Of a stretch of DNA of 47,472 bases, positions 20,456 to 28,696 are shown one piece after another. The stretch lies in assembly GCA_009937405.1 (NCBI GenBank), contig JAACCU010000119.1:1-47472 (forward strand), written 5' to 3'. The stretch is from Actinomycetota bacterium (lineage in GTDB: Bacteria > Actinomycetota > Acidimicrobiia > Acidimicrobiales > Aldehydirespiratoraceae). The notes under the pieces are model-generated. The model was not told the origin of the DNA and did not search any database. It saw only the letters and a program-made list of their open reading frames with translations. How positions within the stretch are numbered: the stretch's first letter is position 1; every line of letters begins with the position of its first letter. A program made the translations under genes and the position numbers.

Positions 20456-21133
20456 TCAGAGCAGCTTCTCGAGGTCTTCAGCCATTGCCCACCCGAAGGC
20501 GATCAGCGAATCGCCGTTGGAAATATCGAGACCATCGAGCTGGGCGATGACCGCAGGGTCAGTCTTCTCTGGCTTTGAGCTCTCGTGATCGAGCACGGGA
20601 GCCTGCGAACCATCGCCGCGCGCAGTGAAGCCGCGGTCTTCATAGACCGAAGCACCGATGCCGTAACGCTTGGCCAGACGGCGTCCCCATGCACGCTCCT
20701 CGCCGGAGGCCTTGTGACCGGGACGGGGAACGATGTCACTGAGCGACTTGAATGCTTCGAATACCCCAGCATCATTGATCTGGGCGCCGATGAGCACGTC
20801 TTCATCGGGGAAGGCGAGAACGGAACGACGGAGCTGGTCTGTCATGATTGCTCGCAGCACAGTGTCGCGCTTTGTGTTGCGGCAGATATGACCGGCGCCG
20901 ACGATAATGCTTGGCGTGCCCCCGATGCGCTCCAACGTGCAGAAAGAGAAGCCGCGTACCTTGCCGCCTTCGCTTGCTATGGCACAGAGCACCCACGCTT
21001 CAGCCTGCTTGGAGAGCATTCCGACTTCGAATGCGTTCGGTGAGTCGGCACAAAGATCGGCCATCTCGGCGAACTCAGCGTCACTCAGCGCAGTGCAGTC
21101 CTTGGTTTCAACTTCGATCGCCATGTCCTGCAC
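20456..21133 (-). CDS. Conserved hypothetical protein (225 aa), possibly GNAT-like fold
   Basis: Intact ORF between dnaE and the nitroreductase gene; fold assignment is a guess. Confidence 0.55.
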   Translation of the reverse strand: MQDMAIEVETKDCTALSDAEFAEMADLCADSPNAFEVGMLSKQAEAWVLCAIASEGGKVRGFSFCTLERIGGTPSIIVGAGHICRNTKRDTVLRAIMTDQLRRSVLAFPDEDVLIGAQINDAGVFEAFKSLSDIVPRPGHKASGEERAWGRRLAKRYGIGASVYEDRGFTARGDGSQAPVLDHESSKPEKTDPAVIAQLDGLDISNGDSLIAFGWAMAEDLEKLL

Positions 21134-21202
21134 TATCCCCTGCTTGCCAAATGTGACCAGTCTAGTTTTCAGGGAAAGTCCGCGAATCGCAACCTCGAGG
21201 GG

Positions 21203-24200
21203 TCACACCAATACAGAGTCAGGGCCAAGAAGCACGCGAAGTTCGGCAATTACACCGTTTGCGTTGTTCACTGCGTAGTCATCCGGGAGCCGCAGCACCT
21301 GTCTCTCGCTGAGGTGCAGCTCCACCGGAGATTCACCAGGATGGGCCGCAAGAATCGATTTCAGGTCGGCAATGCGACCCGGAAGTTGGTGCTCAATCGG
21401 GATCTTGACCCGCACCGGAGAGTTATCGGAGAGGTCTTCGACGATTTCAATGTCTTGGGCAAAAAGTTTTGGGAGATCATCGTTCTCGGTTCGACCCCGC
21501 ACGAGAACAATCGCATCGTCAATCAGCTTTGGCCCGTGCTCCTGCATTGTTCGGGGGAAGACCATGACCTCTACCGATCCCTCGAGGTCTTCGAGATCGA
21601 AGACGGCCATGAGGTCGCCCTTGCGGGTCCACTTGCGCTGCAAGTTGGTGATCACGCCACCAACCTTCACGATGGCCCCGTCGGGCGTGTCGCTCAGACC
21701 AGCGACCGAGCAATCAACCTTGCGGGCGATGTGCTTTTCGAAGCCGAGCAGCGGATGGCCCGAGATGTACAACCCCAACATCTCTTTTTCGTTCGCCAGC
21801 TTCGGCATCTTCTCGAACTCGATGTCGGGGATCGATGGTCGCTCATCGAACGAGGGACCATCGTCGAGATCACCGAACAGCGACATCACGCCCATGTCGT
21901 GCTCACGGCGCCGCTGAACCGTAAGGTCGATGATCTGTTCGTAGACCTGGAGCAGGCCCTTGCGGGGGTGCCCGAGCGAGTCGAATGCACCACCTTTAAT
22001 CAGAGATTCGATAGTTCGTTTGTTGAGGGCGTCCAACTCGACACGTTCAACAAAATCGAGGAACGACTCGTACGGGCCGCCTTCCTTGCGAGCAGCGAGG
22101 ACCTTCTCGACGAAACCGACTCCGACGTTTCGGATCGCAGATAGGCCAAAGATGATGTTGCCGGGTGAGGTGGCCTTACCGTCGGTGGCTACACCAGTGG
22201 CGCCAAGATTAGGCACCGGCGTGAAATCTGACTCAGACCGATTGACATCGGGAACGCCAACCTCGATGCCCATGAGGCGGCATTCGTTGAGATAGACGGC
22301 CGCCGACTCCAACTTGGCTTTGACGCTGGTGAGCAGAGCCGACAGATACTCGACCGGGTAGTTGGCCTTCAGGTATGCGATTTGGTACGCGATGTAGCCG
22401 TAGCCGTAGGAATGCGACTTGTTGAAGGCGTAGTCGGCGAACTGGGCGATGATGTCGAACATTTCGACTGCGAGTGAATGCTCGTAGCCGTTGTCGACGA
22501 CCCCCGTCGTGAACTTTTCGCGTTCCTTCTCCATCGCCTCGCGAATTTTCTTACCCATCGCCTTGCGCAATGAGTCCGCTTCGGCGAGCGAGTACCCGGC
22601 AAACTTTTGCGCCATTCGCATGACGCTCTCCTGATAGATCATCAGGCCGTAGGTGTCGGTCAGTAGTTCTCGGGCGTCCTCATGAATGAACTCGACCGGT
22701 TTGCGACCGTTCTTTCGGTCGGCGTAGTCGTTGTGCATGTTGGCCGCCATGGGCCCAGGCCGATACAGCGCGACCAGAGCAGCAACGTCATCAAAGGAGG
22801 TGGGGGCCAGCGATCGGATGAGGGCCCGCATTGGGCTGGACTCGAGCTGGAACACGCCAATCGTGTCGCCTCGACCCAACAACTCGAACGTCGGCACGTC
22901 GTCGAGGGCAATGGAGTCGATGTCGACGACCTCGTTGCGAGTTTGCGTGATCAGCTCAAGGCAGTCCGAAATCACATCGAGATTTCGTAGACCCAAAAAG
23001 TCCATTTTGAGCAGCCCGAGATCTTCCACCCCGTGCATTTCATACTGGGTGACGACCGGCGAATCTTCGATCGGCTTACCCGCTTCCGGCTTTCGCTGGA
23101 TCGGCAGATACTCGGTGAGGGGTTCGTTCGTAATGACCACGGCCGCGGCATGAATACCGTCCTGGCGACGCAAGCCTTCGAGCCCCTTGGCAACTTCCAC
23201 GACCCTGGCGATGTCAGCATCAGATGACACCATGTCGCGTAGTTCGCCCGCGGACTTGTAACCGTCGATGTATTTCGGGTGCTCCTCAAAGCAGTACTTG
23301 AGGGGCGTGTCGCGGCCCATGATGAGGGGAGGCATCGCCTTGGCCACCTTGTCACCCACGGCATACGGATAGCCGAGCACGCGTGCGGCATCTCGGACCG
23401 CGGCTCTCGCCTTGATCTGGGAAAACGTCACAATTTGCGCCACATTGTCTCGTCCATAGCGCTCCGCCGCGTAGCGAATCATCTCGTCTCGATATCGGGT
23501 GTCGAAGTCCATGTCGATGTCGGGCATCGAGATGCGAGCGGGATTCAAGAACCGTTCGAACAAAAGGTCGTATTTGATCGGGTCGAGATCAGTGATCCAG
23601 AGGGTGTAGGCCACGGCACAACCGGCAGCCGATCCACGGCCCGGGCCCACACGAACGTTGTTGTCCCGGGCATGTTTGATGAGGTCCCAGGTGATCAAGA
23701 AATATGCCGAGAACCCCATGCTGTCAATGACACCAAGCTCATAGTCGATGCGGTCGACTACATCAGTATCGAGGTCATTGCCCCAGCGTTTGTAGGCACC
23801 CTCATATGTCAGGTGGCGCAGATATTCGGTGTCGGTGGCGAAGCCGTCCGGAAGCGGAAACTCTGGAAGCTTCGGCTGACCAAATTCGATTTCGACGTCG
23901 CATCGTTCAGCGATCCAGAGCGTGTTGTCGCACGCCGACGGGATCTCGGCGAAGAGCCGGCGCATCTCCCCGGCCGACTTCAAGTAATGCTGATCACCGT
24001 GGAACTTGAAACGGTCGGTGTCGGCCAGCAGCGCTCCGGTTTGAACACACAGAAGGGCATCGTGGGCTTCTGAGTCGTGCTGGTGGGTGTAATGCGAGTC
24101 GTTGGTGGCGAGCACCGGGGCTTGGATCTTTTTTGCGATCTCCAACAACTGAGGATTTGTGGTCCGCTGTTCGGGGATGCCGTGGTCTTGAAGCTCAAGG

Positions 24201-24754
24201 AAGAAGTTGTCGCGTCCGAAGATGTCTTGAAATCGAGCGGCATGCTCCAAGGCTGCGGCCGTGTTCCCCTGCATGAGCGACTGGAGCACGTGCCCGCCGA
24301 GACATCCCGACGTGGCGATAATTCCTTCGGAGTACTTCTCCAACAGCTCAAAATCGGCGCGGGGCTTGTAATGGAAGCCCGTTAGATAGGCCTGGCTAGA
24401 GAGCTGGATCAGATTCTTGTAGCCAACATTGTTTTCGGCCATGAGAATGGCGTGGTAATAGAGCTTCTTGCCGCCCCCCGTGTCGCCGCCGGAATCATCG
24501 GTCTTGCCACGACGGCTGGGCCGTTCATGGCGAGACTCGTGGGCGAGATAGATCTCGGTGCCGATGATCGGGTTGATTCCGGCATCGTTGCAGGCTCGGT
24601 AAAAATCGAGGACACCATACATATTGCCGTGGTCAGTGATCGCCATGGCAGGTTGACCGTCCGCAGCCGCGGCGGCGACAGCATCGTCAAGGCGCGAGGC
24701 GCCGTCGAGCATCGAGTACTCGGTGTGCACATGGAGATGAGCGAATGAATCCCC
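21203..24754 (-). CDS. dnaE: DNA polymerase III subunit alpha DnaE
   Basis: FAHLHVHTEYSMLDGASRLDD PHP start; RVGPGRGSAAGCAVAYTLWITDLDPIKYDLLFERFLNPARISMPDIDMDF; probable GTG start at 24754. Confidence 0.96.
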   Translation of the reverse strand, partial: GDSFAHLHVHTEYSMLDGASRLDDAVAAAAADGQPAMAITDHGNMYGVLDFYRACNDAGINPIIGTEIYLAHESRHERPSRRGKTDDSGGDTGGGKKLYYHAILMAENNVGYKNLIQLSSQAYLTGFHYKPRADFELLEKYSEGIIATSGCLGGHVLQSLMQGNTAAALEHAARFQDIFGRDNFFLELQDHGIPEQRTTNPQLLEIAKKIQAPVLATNDSHYTHQHDSEAHDALLCVQTGALLADTDRFKFHGDQHYLKSAGEMRRLFAEIPSACDNTLWIAERCDVEIEFGQPKLPEFPLPDGFATDTEYLRHLTYEGAYKRWGNDLDTDVVDRIDYELGVIDSMGFSAYFLITWDLIKHARDNNVRVGPGRGSAAGCAVAYTLWITDLDPIKYDLLFERFLNPARISMPDIDMDFDTRYRDEMIRYAAERYGRDNVAQIVTFSQIKARAAVRDAARVLGYPYAVGDKVAKAMPPLIMGRDTPLKYCFEEHPKYIDGYKSAGELRDMVSSDADIARVVEVAKGLEGLRRQDGIHAAAVVITNEPLTEYLPIQRKPEAGKPIEDSPVVTQYEMHGVEDLGLLKMDFLGLRNLDVISDCLELITQTRNEVVDIDSIALDDVPTFELLGRGDTIGVFQLESSPMRALIRSLAPTSFDDVAALVALYRPGPMAANMHNDYADRKNGRKPVEFIHEDARELLTDTYGLMIYQESVMRMAQKFAGYSLAEADSLRKAMGKKIREAMEKEREKFTTGVVDNGYEHSLAVEMFDIIAQFADYAFNKSHSYGYGYIAYQIAYLKANYPVEYLSALLTSVKAKLESAAVYLNECRLMGIEVGVPDVNRSESDFTPVPNLGATGVATDGKATSPGNIIFGLSAIRNVGVGFVEKVLAARKEGGPYESFLDFVERVELDALNKRTIESLIKGGAFDSLGHPRKGLLQVYEQIIDLTVQRRREHDMGVMSLFGDLDDGPSFDERPSIPDIEFEKMPKLANEKEMLGLYISGHPLLGFEKHIARKVDCSVAGLSDTPDGAIVKVGGVITNLQRKWTRKGDLMAVFDLEDLEGSVEVMVFPRTMQEHGPKLIDDAIVLVRGRTENDDLPKLFAQDIEIVEDLSDNSPVRVKIPIEHQLPGRIADLKSILAAHPGESPVELHLSERQVLRLPDDYAVNNANGVIAELRVLLGPDSVLV

Positions 24755-24790
24755 CACTCGGCCTCCTCTTGACAGGCTCGCTCCGGCCGC

Positions 24791-24822
24791 TGTGGACAGT
24801 GCTGTGGACACCATGTGGATAA
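24791..24822 (-). promoter_or_regulatory. Three tandem DnaA-box-like 9-mers upstream of dnaE
   Basis: Minus strand: TTATCCACA-tg-GTGTCCACA-gca-CTGTCCACA; the first matches the DnaA-box consensus exactly. Confidence 0.5.
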
Positions 24823-24911
24823 ATCACACGGGTGTCATTCGAACCTATCTCGACTCCCCTGTCGCTACAAGCGCGTCGTACGAGCCGTTTACAAACCAGC
24901 GTTCGGGCAGC

Positions 24912-25436
24912 CTACAAATACGTCCCAGGTCGCTCGTCTGGAGCAACCTGGGACTGCTGGGACGGCCCGCCCGGGGCGCCGGAGCCAATCTCGCCGCGCA
25001 TGGACTGGAGTTGTTGCTGGGCGGCCATTTGCTGGGCGAAGAGCATGGCCTGCATGCCTTGGACCAGTCCTTCGAGCCAACCGACAAGTTGGGCCTTCGC
25101 TATCTGTAGCTCAGCCCCAGTGGGAGTGTCGCCCCCATCGAACGGCAGGGCCAGTCGTCCAAGTTCGGCGGCAAGGTCTTCCGACAGAGCTCCGCTGAGT
25201 TCTGACACAGAGGTGTCGTAGATGTAGCGGAGGCGATCTCGGCTCGGGATGTCAAGCTCCGAGGCCCGGAGCTCTTCGAGAAGTTGCTTGAGCATTGTGC
25301 CAATGCGCATGACCTTGGCCGGATGATCGATCGTCTCATCGATCTCTTCCTCAGCGGTCTGCTCGATGACCTCGACATCGGGTCCCTGGATGATCTCCGG
25401 GGTGTCGGTTTCAGATGGGTTGCTGGCGTCGGTCAT
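24912..25436 (-). CDS. bpa: Bacterial proteasome activator (Bpa/PafE family)
   Basis: HPAKVMRIGTMLKQLLEELRASELDIPSRDRLRYIYDTSVSELSGAL...AQLVGWLEGLVQGMQAMLFAQQMAAQQQLQ, with C-terminal GTYL; closely resembles mycobacterial Rv3780. Confidence 0.88.
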   Translation of the reverse strand: MTDASNPSETDTPEIIQGPDVEVIEQTAEEEIDETIDHPAKVMRIGTMLKQLLEELRASELDIPSRDRLRYIYDTSVSELSGALSEDLAAELGRLALPFDGGDTPTGAELQIAKAQLVGWLEGLVQGMQAMLFAQQMAAQQQLQSMRGEIGSGAPGGPSQQSQVAPDERPGTYL

Positions 25437-25458
25437 AACGACTCCTCGTCGGGGGCTG

Positions 25459-26568
25459 TCATGTGTTGAACGACAGCAAGGGTACAAACATTTCACCAGG
25501 GGTTAGGCCCCCGTGCCGGCCGATCAACTCGAACGAGTTGGACTCGGCCGGATCCACGAACCAGCGGTCGCGGCGGGCGACAACGGCCACGTCACCCAAT
25601 CGGCGGCGCGCAACGTCGGTAACAATCGGGCCGAACCATTGCTCATCAATGACCTGATCTATGGGCGCCACCCATCCGTCATCGCCAACAGTCTCGGCGG
25701 CGGCAGCGGCCAGCTCGCGGGAACGGCCCGGCTCGGCGTGGAGCCAACGGAACCGGGCCTCGCCTGACTGGCGCCGGATCAACGGGAACAGTGACGAGTC
25801 GAGCTCGGTCCGGCCCAGAGTGCAGTCGACGATTCCATGATCAGCGGTGACAACAAGGGCAGCCCCTTGGGGAAGATCCATCATGAGATCTGAGACGAGC
25901 CGGTCACAGGCAGCCAGCTCGGCCGCGTAATATTCGCCGAAACCGTGCATGTGAGCGGTTTTGTCGATGCCGTCGTAGTAGGCGTAAACAAAAGGTTCGC
26001 CCGCGCTCAGGGCTCGCCGTACCTCAACGGAGAGGGTGGCCATCGTGTGCCAGTTGTGCTGGCGGGTACCCCTCAGGTGGGCACGGGTGAAGCCTGTCTT
26101 GAGAAAGGGGGCGTTCTGCACAACCACGGGCCTCTGTCCGCAAAATGGTTCAACCGCTTGGAAGTCCTCGGGCACGAGCCGCTGGCGGGCATCGCCTTGG
26201 GGTGTGCGCCAGCTCAGCATGTTTATTACTTCGCCGTCGACATCAATTCGGTACCCGACAATCCCGTGTTCGCCTGGCGCCGTTCCCGTAGCGATTGAGG
26301 TGAGTGCGGCAGCAGTCGTCGATGGTGCCACAGTCGTAATCGGACCACCCGCAAGCGCGGCGAGAGTCGGAGCGATTGAGCGACGCTCCTGCAACTGCTC
26401 CCAGCCCAAACCATCGAGCACGAGAACAACTACCGCGTGCGCGTCCGTGACCTCCGAAGGCAACGGACAGTTGTCTCGCGCTTCATCATCGGCGCTCAGG
26501 ATCGAGGGAATGATCTGGCTCACACAACCATTCGACCAATCAGGCAGCACCGGTTGCTCGGGATTCAT
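25459..26568 (-). CDS. Alkaline phosphatase superfamily / nucleotide pyrophosphatase-like protein
   Basis: AVVVLVLDGLGWEQL; TTVAPSTTAAALTSIATGTAPGEHGIVGY; ALVVTADHGIVD. Confidence 0.85.
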   Translation of the reverse strand: MNPEQPVLPDWSNGCVSQIIPSILSADDEARDNCPLPSEVTDAHAVVVLVLDGLGWEQLQERRSIAPTLAALAGGPITTVAPSTTAAALTSIATGTAPGEHGIVGYRIDVDGEVINMLSWRTPQGDARQRLVPEDFQAVEPFCGQRPVVVQNAPFLKTGFTRAHLRGTRQHNWHTMATLSVEVRRALSAGEPFVYAYYDGIDKTAHMHGFGEYYAAELAACDRLVSDLMMDLPQGAALVVTADHGIVDCTLGRTELDSSLFPLIRRQSGEARFRWLHAEPGRSRELAAAAAETVGDDGWVAPIDQVIDEQWFGPIVTDVARRRLGDVAVVARRDRWFVDPAESNSFELIGRHGGLTPGEMFVPLLSFNT

Positions 26569-26639
26569 GCCCGGACTCTACCGACCCCTGCGAACGTCGG
26601 TTGCGGCGTATCCCCATCGGAGGCCCTAGAGTCTCGCCA

Positions 26640-27086
26640 ATGCGAGTATCGACCAGAGGCGACTATGCGGCGAGGGCACTGCTCTCGCTCACGCTCCACA
26701 CTGAAGCAGCGCCCACATCTGTCCGCGAGATCGCAGAACGCACCGCACTCCCCCAGCCGTACCTCGAGCAGATCCTGCTTGCACTCAAGGGAGCCGGCAT
26801 CGTCCGGTCCAAGCGTGGTGTTGGCGGTGGCTATGTCCTGGCCCGAGAGCCGAAAGACATCCTGCTATCAGAGATTGTGCGTGCCGTTGATGGCCCCATT
26901 ACCGCCGGCGACTTCGGCGAGCCGCACACTGATGGCGCATGCGATCACGAGGGCCAATGCGTGCTGCTCGCGATATGGGGCGCGGCCGGAAGCCACATGC
27001 GGGAGTTTCTCAACTCGTATTCTCTCGCTGATATCGCGGGAATGACGCGCGGTGAGGCTTCCTGGCCAGCAACATCCGACGACTGA
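26640..27086 (+). CDS. Rrf2 family transcriptional regulator
   Basis: MRVSTRGDYAARALLSLTLHTEAAPTSVREIAERTALPQPYLEQILLALKGAGIVRSKRGVGGGYVLA; C-x5-C in the C-terminal part. Confidence 0.92.
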   Translation: MRVSTRGDYAARALLSLTLHTEAAPTSVREIAERTALPQPYLEQILLALKGAGIVRSKRGVGGGYVLAREPKDILLSEIVRAVDGPITAGDFGEPHTDGACDHEGQCVLLAIWGAAGSHMREFLNSYSLADIAGMTRGEASWPATSDD

Positions 27087-27089
27087 CGA

Positions 27090-28007
27090 TCAGCTAAGGC
27101 CAGCGAGGCAGGCTTCGAGGTCGGGTGGGCGTGGCGAGATCGCCACAACCTCTTCGGCCGTGACCGGGTGATGGAAGCGAAGCTCCTCTGCATGAAGGAA
27201 CGGGCGACCAGGGTCAAGGCCGGGTCGGCCGCCGTCATATTCGCGGTCGCCTACCACAGGGTGCCCAATGGCTCGCAGATGCACTCGGATCTGGTGAGTT
27301 CGACCGGTTTCCAGCTCGCAGCGAATGAGCGTGACCGGTTTCGGCAACTCGTAACGATCGCGCACCTGATAATGGGTGACCGCCCGGCGACCGGACTTCG
27401 TGACCGTGTTGCGGGTCGGGTGACGGACGGATCGGCCGATCGGGGCATCGATCGTTCCTGCCTCAGTCTCCAGCAAACCCCAGGACAGCGCTTCGTAGAT
27501 GCGGCTCGGTTCGTGGGCCGACATCTGCTCGACCAGATCGAGATAGGCATTTTGGGTGCGGGCAACAACCAAGAGTCCCGAGGTGCCCCGATCAAGCCGG
27601 TGCACTATTCCGGGTCTGTGGACTTCGCCAACATCGGCGATCTCGGGAAATCGAGCGACGAGACCGTTGACCAACGTGCCGTCGTTGTTCCCAGCGCCCG
27701 GGTGCACCACGAGACCTGCAGGTTTGTCGATGACAATGACAGCATCGTCTTCGAACACAACCGTGATCTCGATTGATGGGTCCGGCTGCGGGGTCAAGTC
27801 GACATCGTCGGGCATCGCGACGTCGACGCGTTGGCCCTCCGCAACACAGCCGCTGGGCCGTGTGGCCGGCAGGCCGTCGACCAACACATCGCCGCTCTTC
27901 ACAAGCCGCGTTGCCACTGATCGGCTCAGCTCACTCAGCGCGGCAACGAACCGGTCAAGCCGTTCGCCGTCGATTCCGGCCGGAACGACATCAGTGCGAG
28001 TAGTCAT
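27090..28007 (-). CDS. rluD: RluA/RluD family pseudouridine synthase
   Basis: S4-like N terminus; VIDKPAGLVVHPGAGN; HRLDRGTSGLLVVA; ELETGRTHQIRVHLRAIGHPVVGD. Confidence 0.92.
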   Translation of the reverse strand: MTTRTDVVPAGIDGERLDRFVAALSELSRSVATRLVKSGDVLVDGLPATRPSGCVAEGQRVDVAMPDDVDLTPQPDPSIEITVVFEDDAVIVIDKPAGLVVHPGAGNNDGTLVNGLVARFPEIADVGEVHRPGIVHRLDRGTSGLLVVARTQNAYLDLVEQMSAHEPSRIYEALSWGLLETEAGTIDAPIGRSVRHPTRNTVTKSGRRAVTHYQVRDRYELPKPVTLIRCELETGRTHQIRVHLRAIGHPVVGDREYDGGRPGLDPGRPFLHAEELRFHHPVTAEEVVAISPRPPDLEACLAGLS

Positions 28008-28025
28008 GCAGTGCGGTGGCACGGC

Positions 28026-28601
28026 CTACCTGCGGCCGAGGCCACCGACCTTGTATTCGACACGCTGACCAGCCCACGGGATGGCACGAAGGCGCTCCTG
28101 AGGGATTGCAAGACCAGAGGTGATGCAGGCGCCATAGACGCCCTTCTCGATTCGCTCAAGAGCGGCATCTATTTCGGCCACCGCAGTTTGGGCCTGGGCC
28201 GAGAGTGCGAGATCGCGTTCTCGTTCCACCGCGAGCGTGGCGCCTTCGCCTGATTCTTCATCGAACTGCACGTCGCCGGGCTCTCGGCCCTCTAGCAACG
28301 CATCAGCATCGGCACGATACCCCTCAGCCGAGTGCAGATACTTGGCCCGTTCTTCGAGGAGTCGGGCCTTCATCTGGCCGACGAACTTCGCGCCGAACGG
28401 CGACTTCACAACCTTCTTGACAGCCTTTTTGGCCGGGGTCTTCTTCTTCGACGTCTTCTTTGCTGGTGCCATCGTGGCTGGCGTCGGTACCGCCTTCTTC
28501 TTGGCGGGAGCCTTCTTCGCTGCAGCCTTCTTAGCTGTCGTCTTCTTAGCTGTCGTCTTCTTTGCCGCCTTTTTTGCGGACGATTTCTTGGCCGTCGCCA
28601 T
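28026..28601 (-). CDS. DksA/TraR-family-like protein with Lys/Ala-rich N-terminal tail
   Basis: MATAKKSSAKKAAKKTTAKKTTAKKAAAKKAPAKKK tail; C-terminal YGACITSGLAIPQERLRAIPWAGQRVEYK aligns with a DksA zinc-finger region but lacks most cysteines. Confidence 0.8.
   Translation of the reverse strand: MATAKKSSAKKAAKKTTAKKTTAKKAAAKKAPAKKKAVPTPATMAPAKKTSKKKTPAKKAVKKVVKSPFGAKFVGQMKARLLEERAKYLHSAEGYRADADALLEGREPGDVQFDEESGEGATLAVERERDLALSAQAQTAVAEIDAALERIEKGVYGACITSGLAIPQERLRAIPWAGQRVEYKVGGLGRR
28527..28556. repeat. Perfect 15-bp tandem duplication inside the Lys/Ala tail
   Basis: CTTCTTAGCTGTCGT repeated twice head to tail; each unit encodes five residues of the KKTTA type. Confidence 0.85.
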
Positions 28602-28696
28602 CGTCTTGATCCTCTCGATCCTGTAACACCGGCGAATCCAGCCGGGTCAGATCGGAGAGTTTACGACTCCCGCCCCAGAAAGTGGCGTATTACAGG

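Noticed and set aside
23279-24073. 264-aa + strand ORF opposite dnaE
   Set aside because: Shadow ORF of dnaE.
24791-24822. Chromosomal origin (oriC)
   Set aside because: Only three DnaA-box-like sites, no AT-rich unwinding region, and no dnaA, dnaN or rpmH nearby; gene regulation is more likely.
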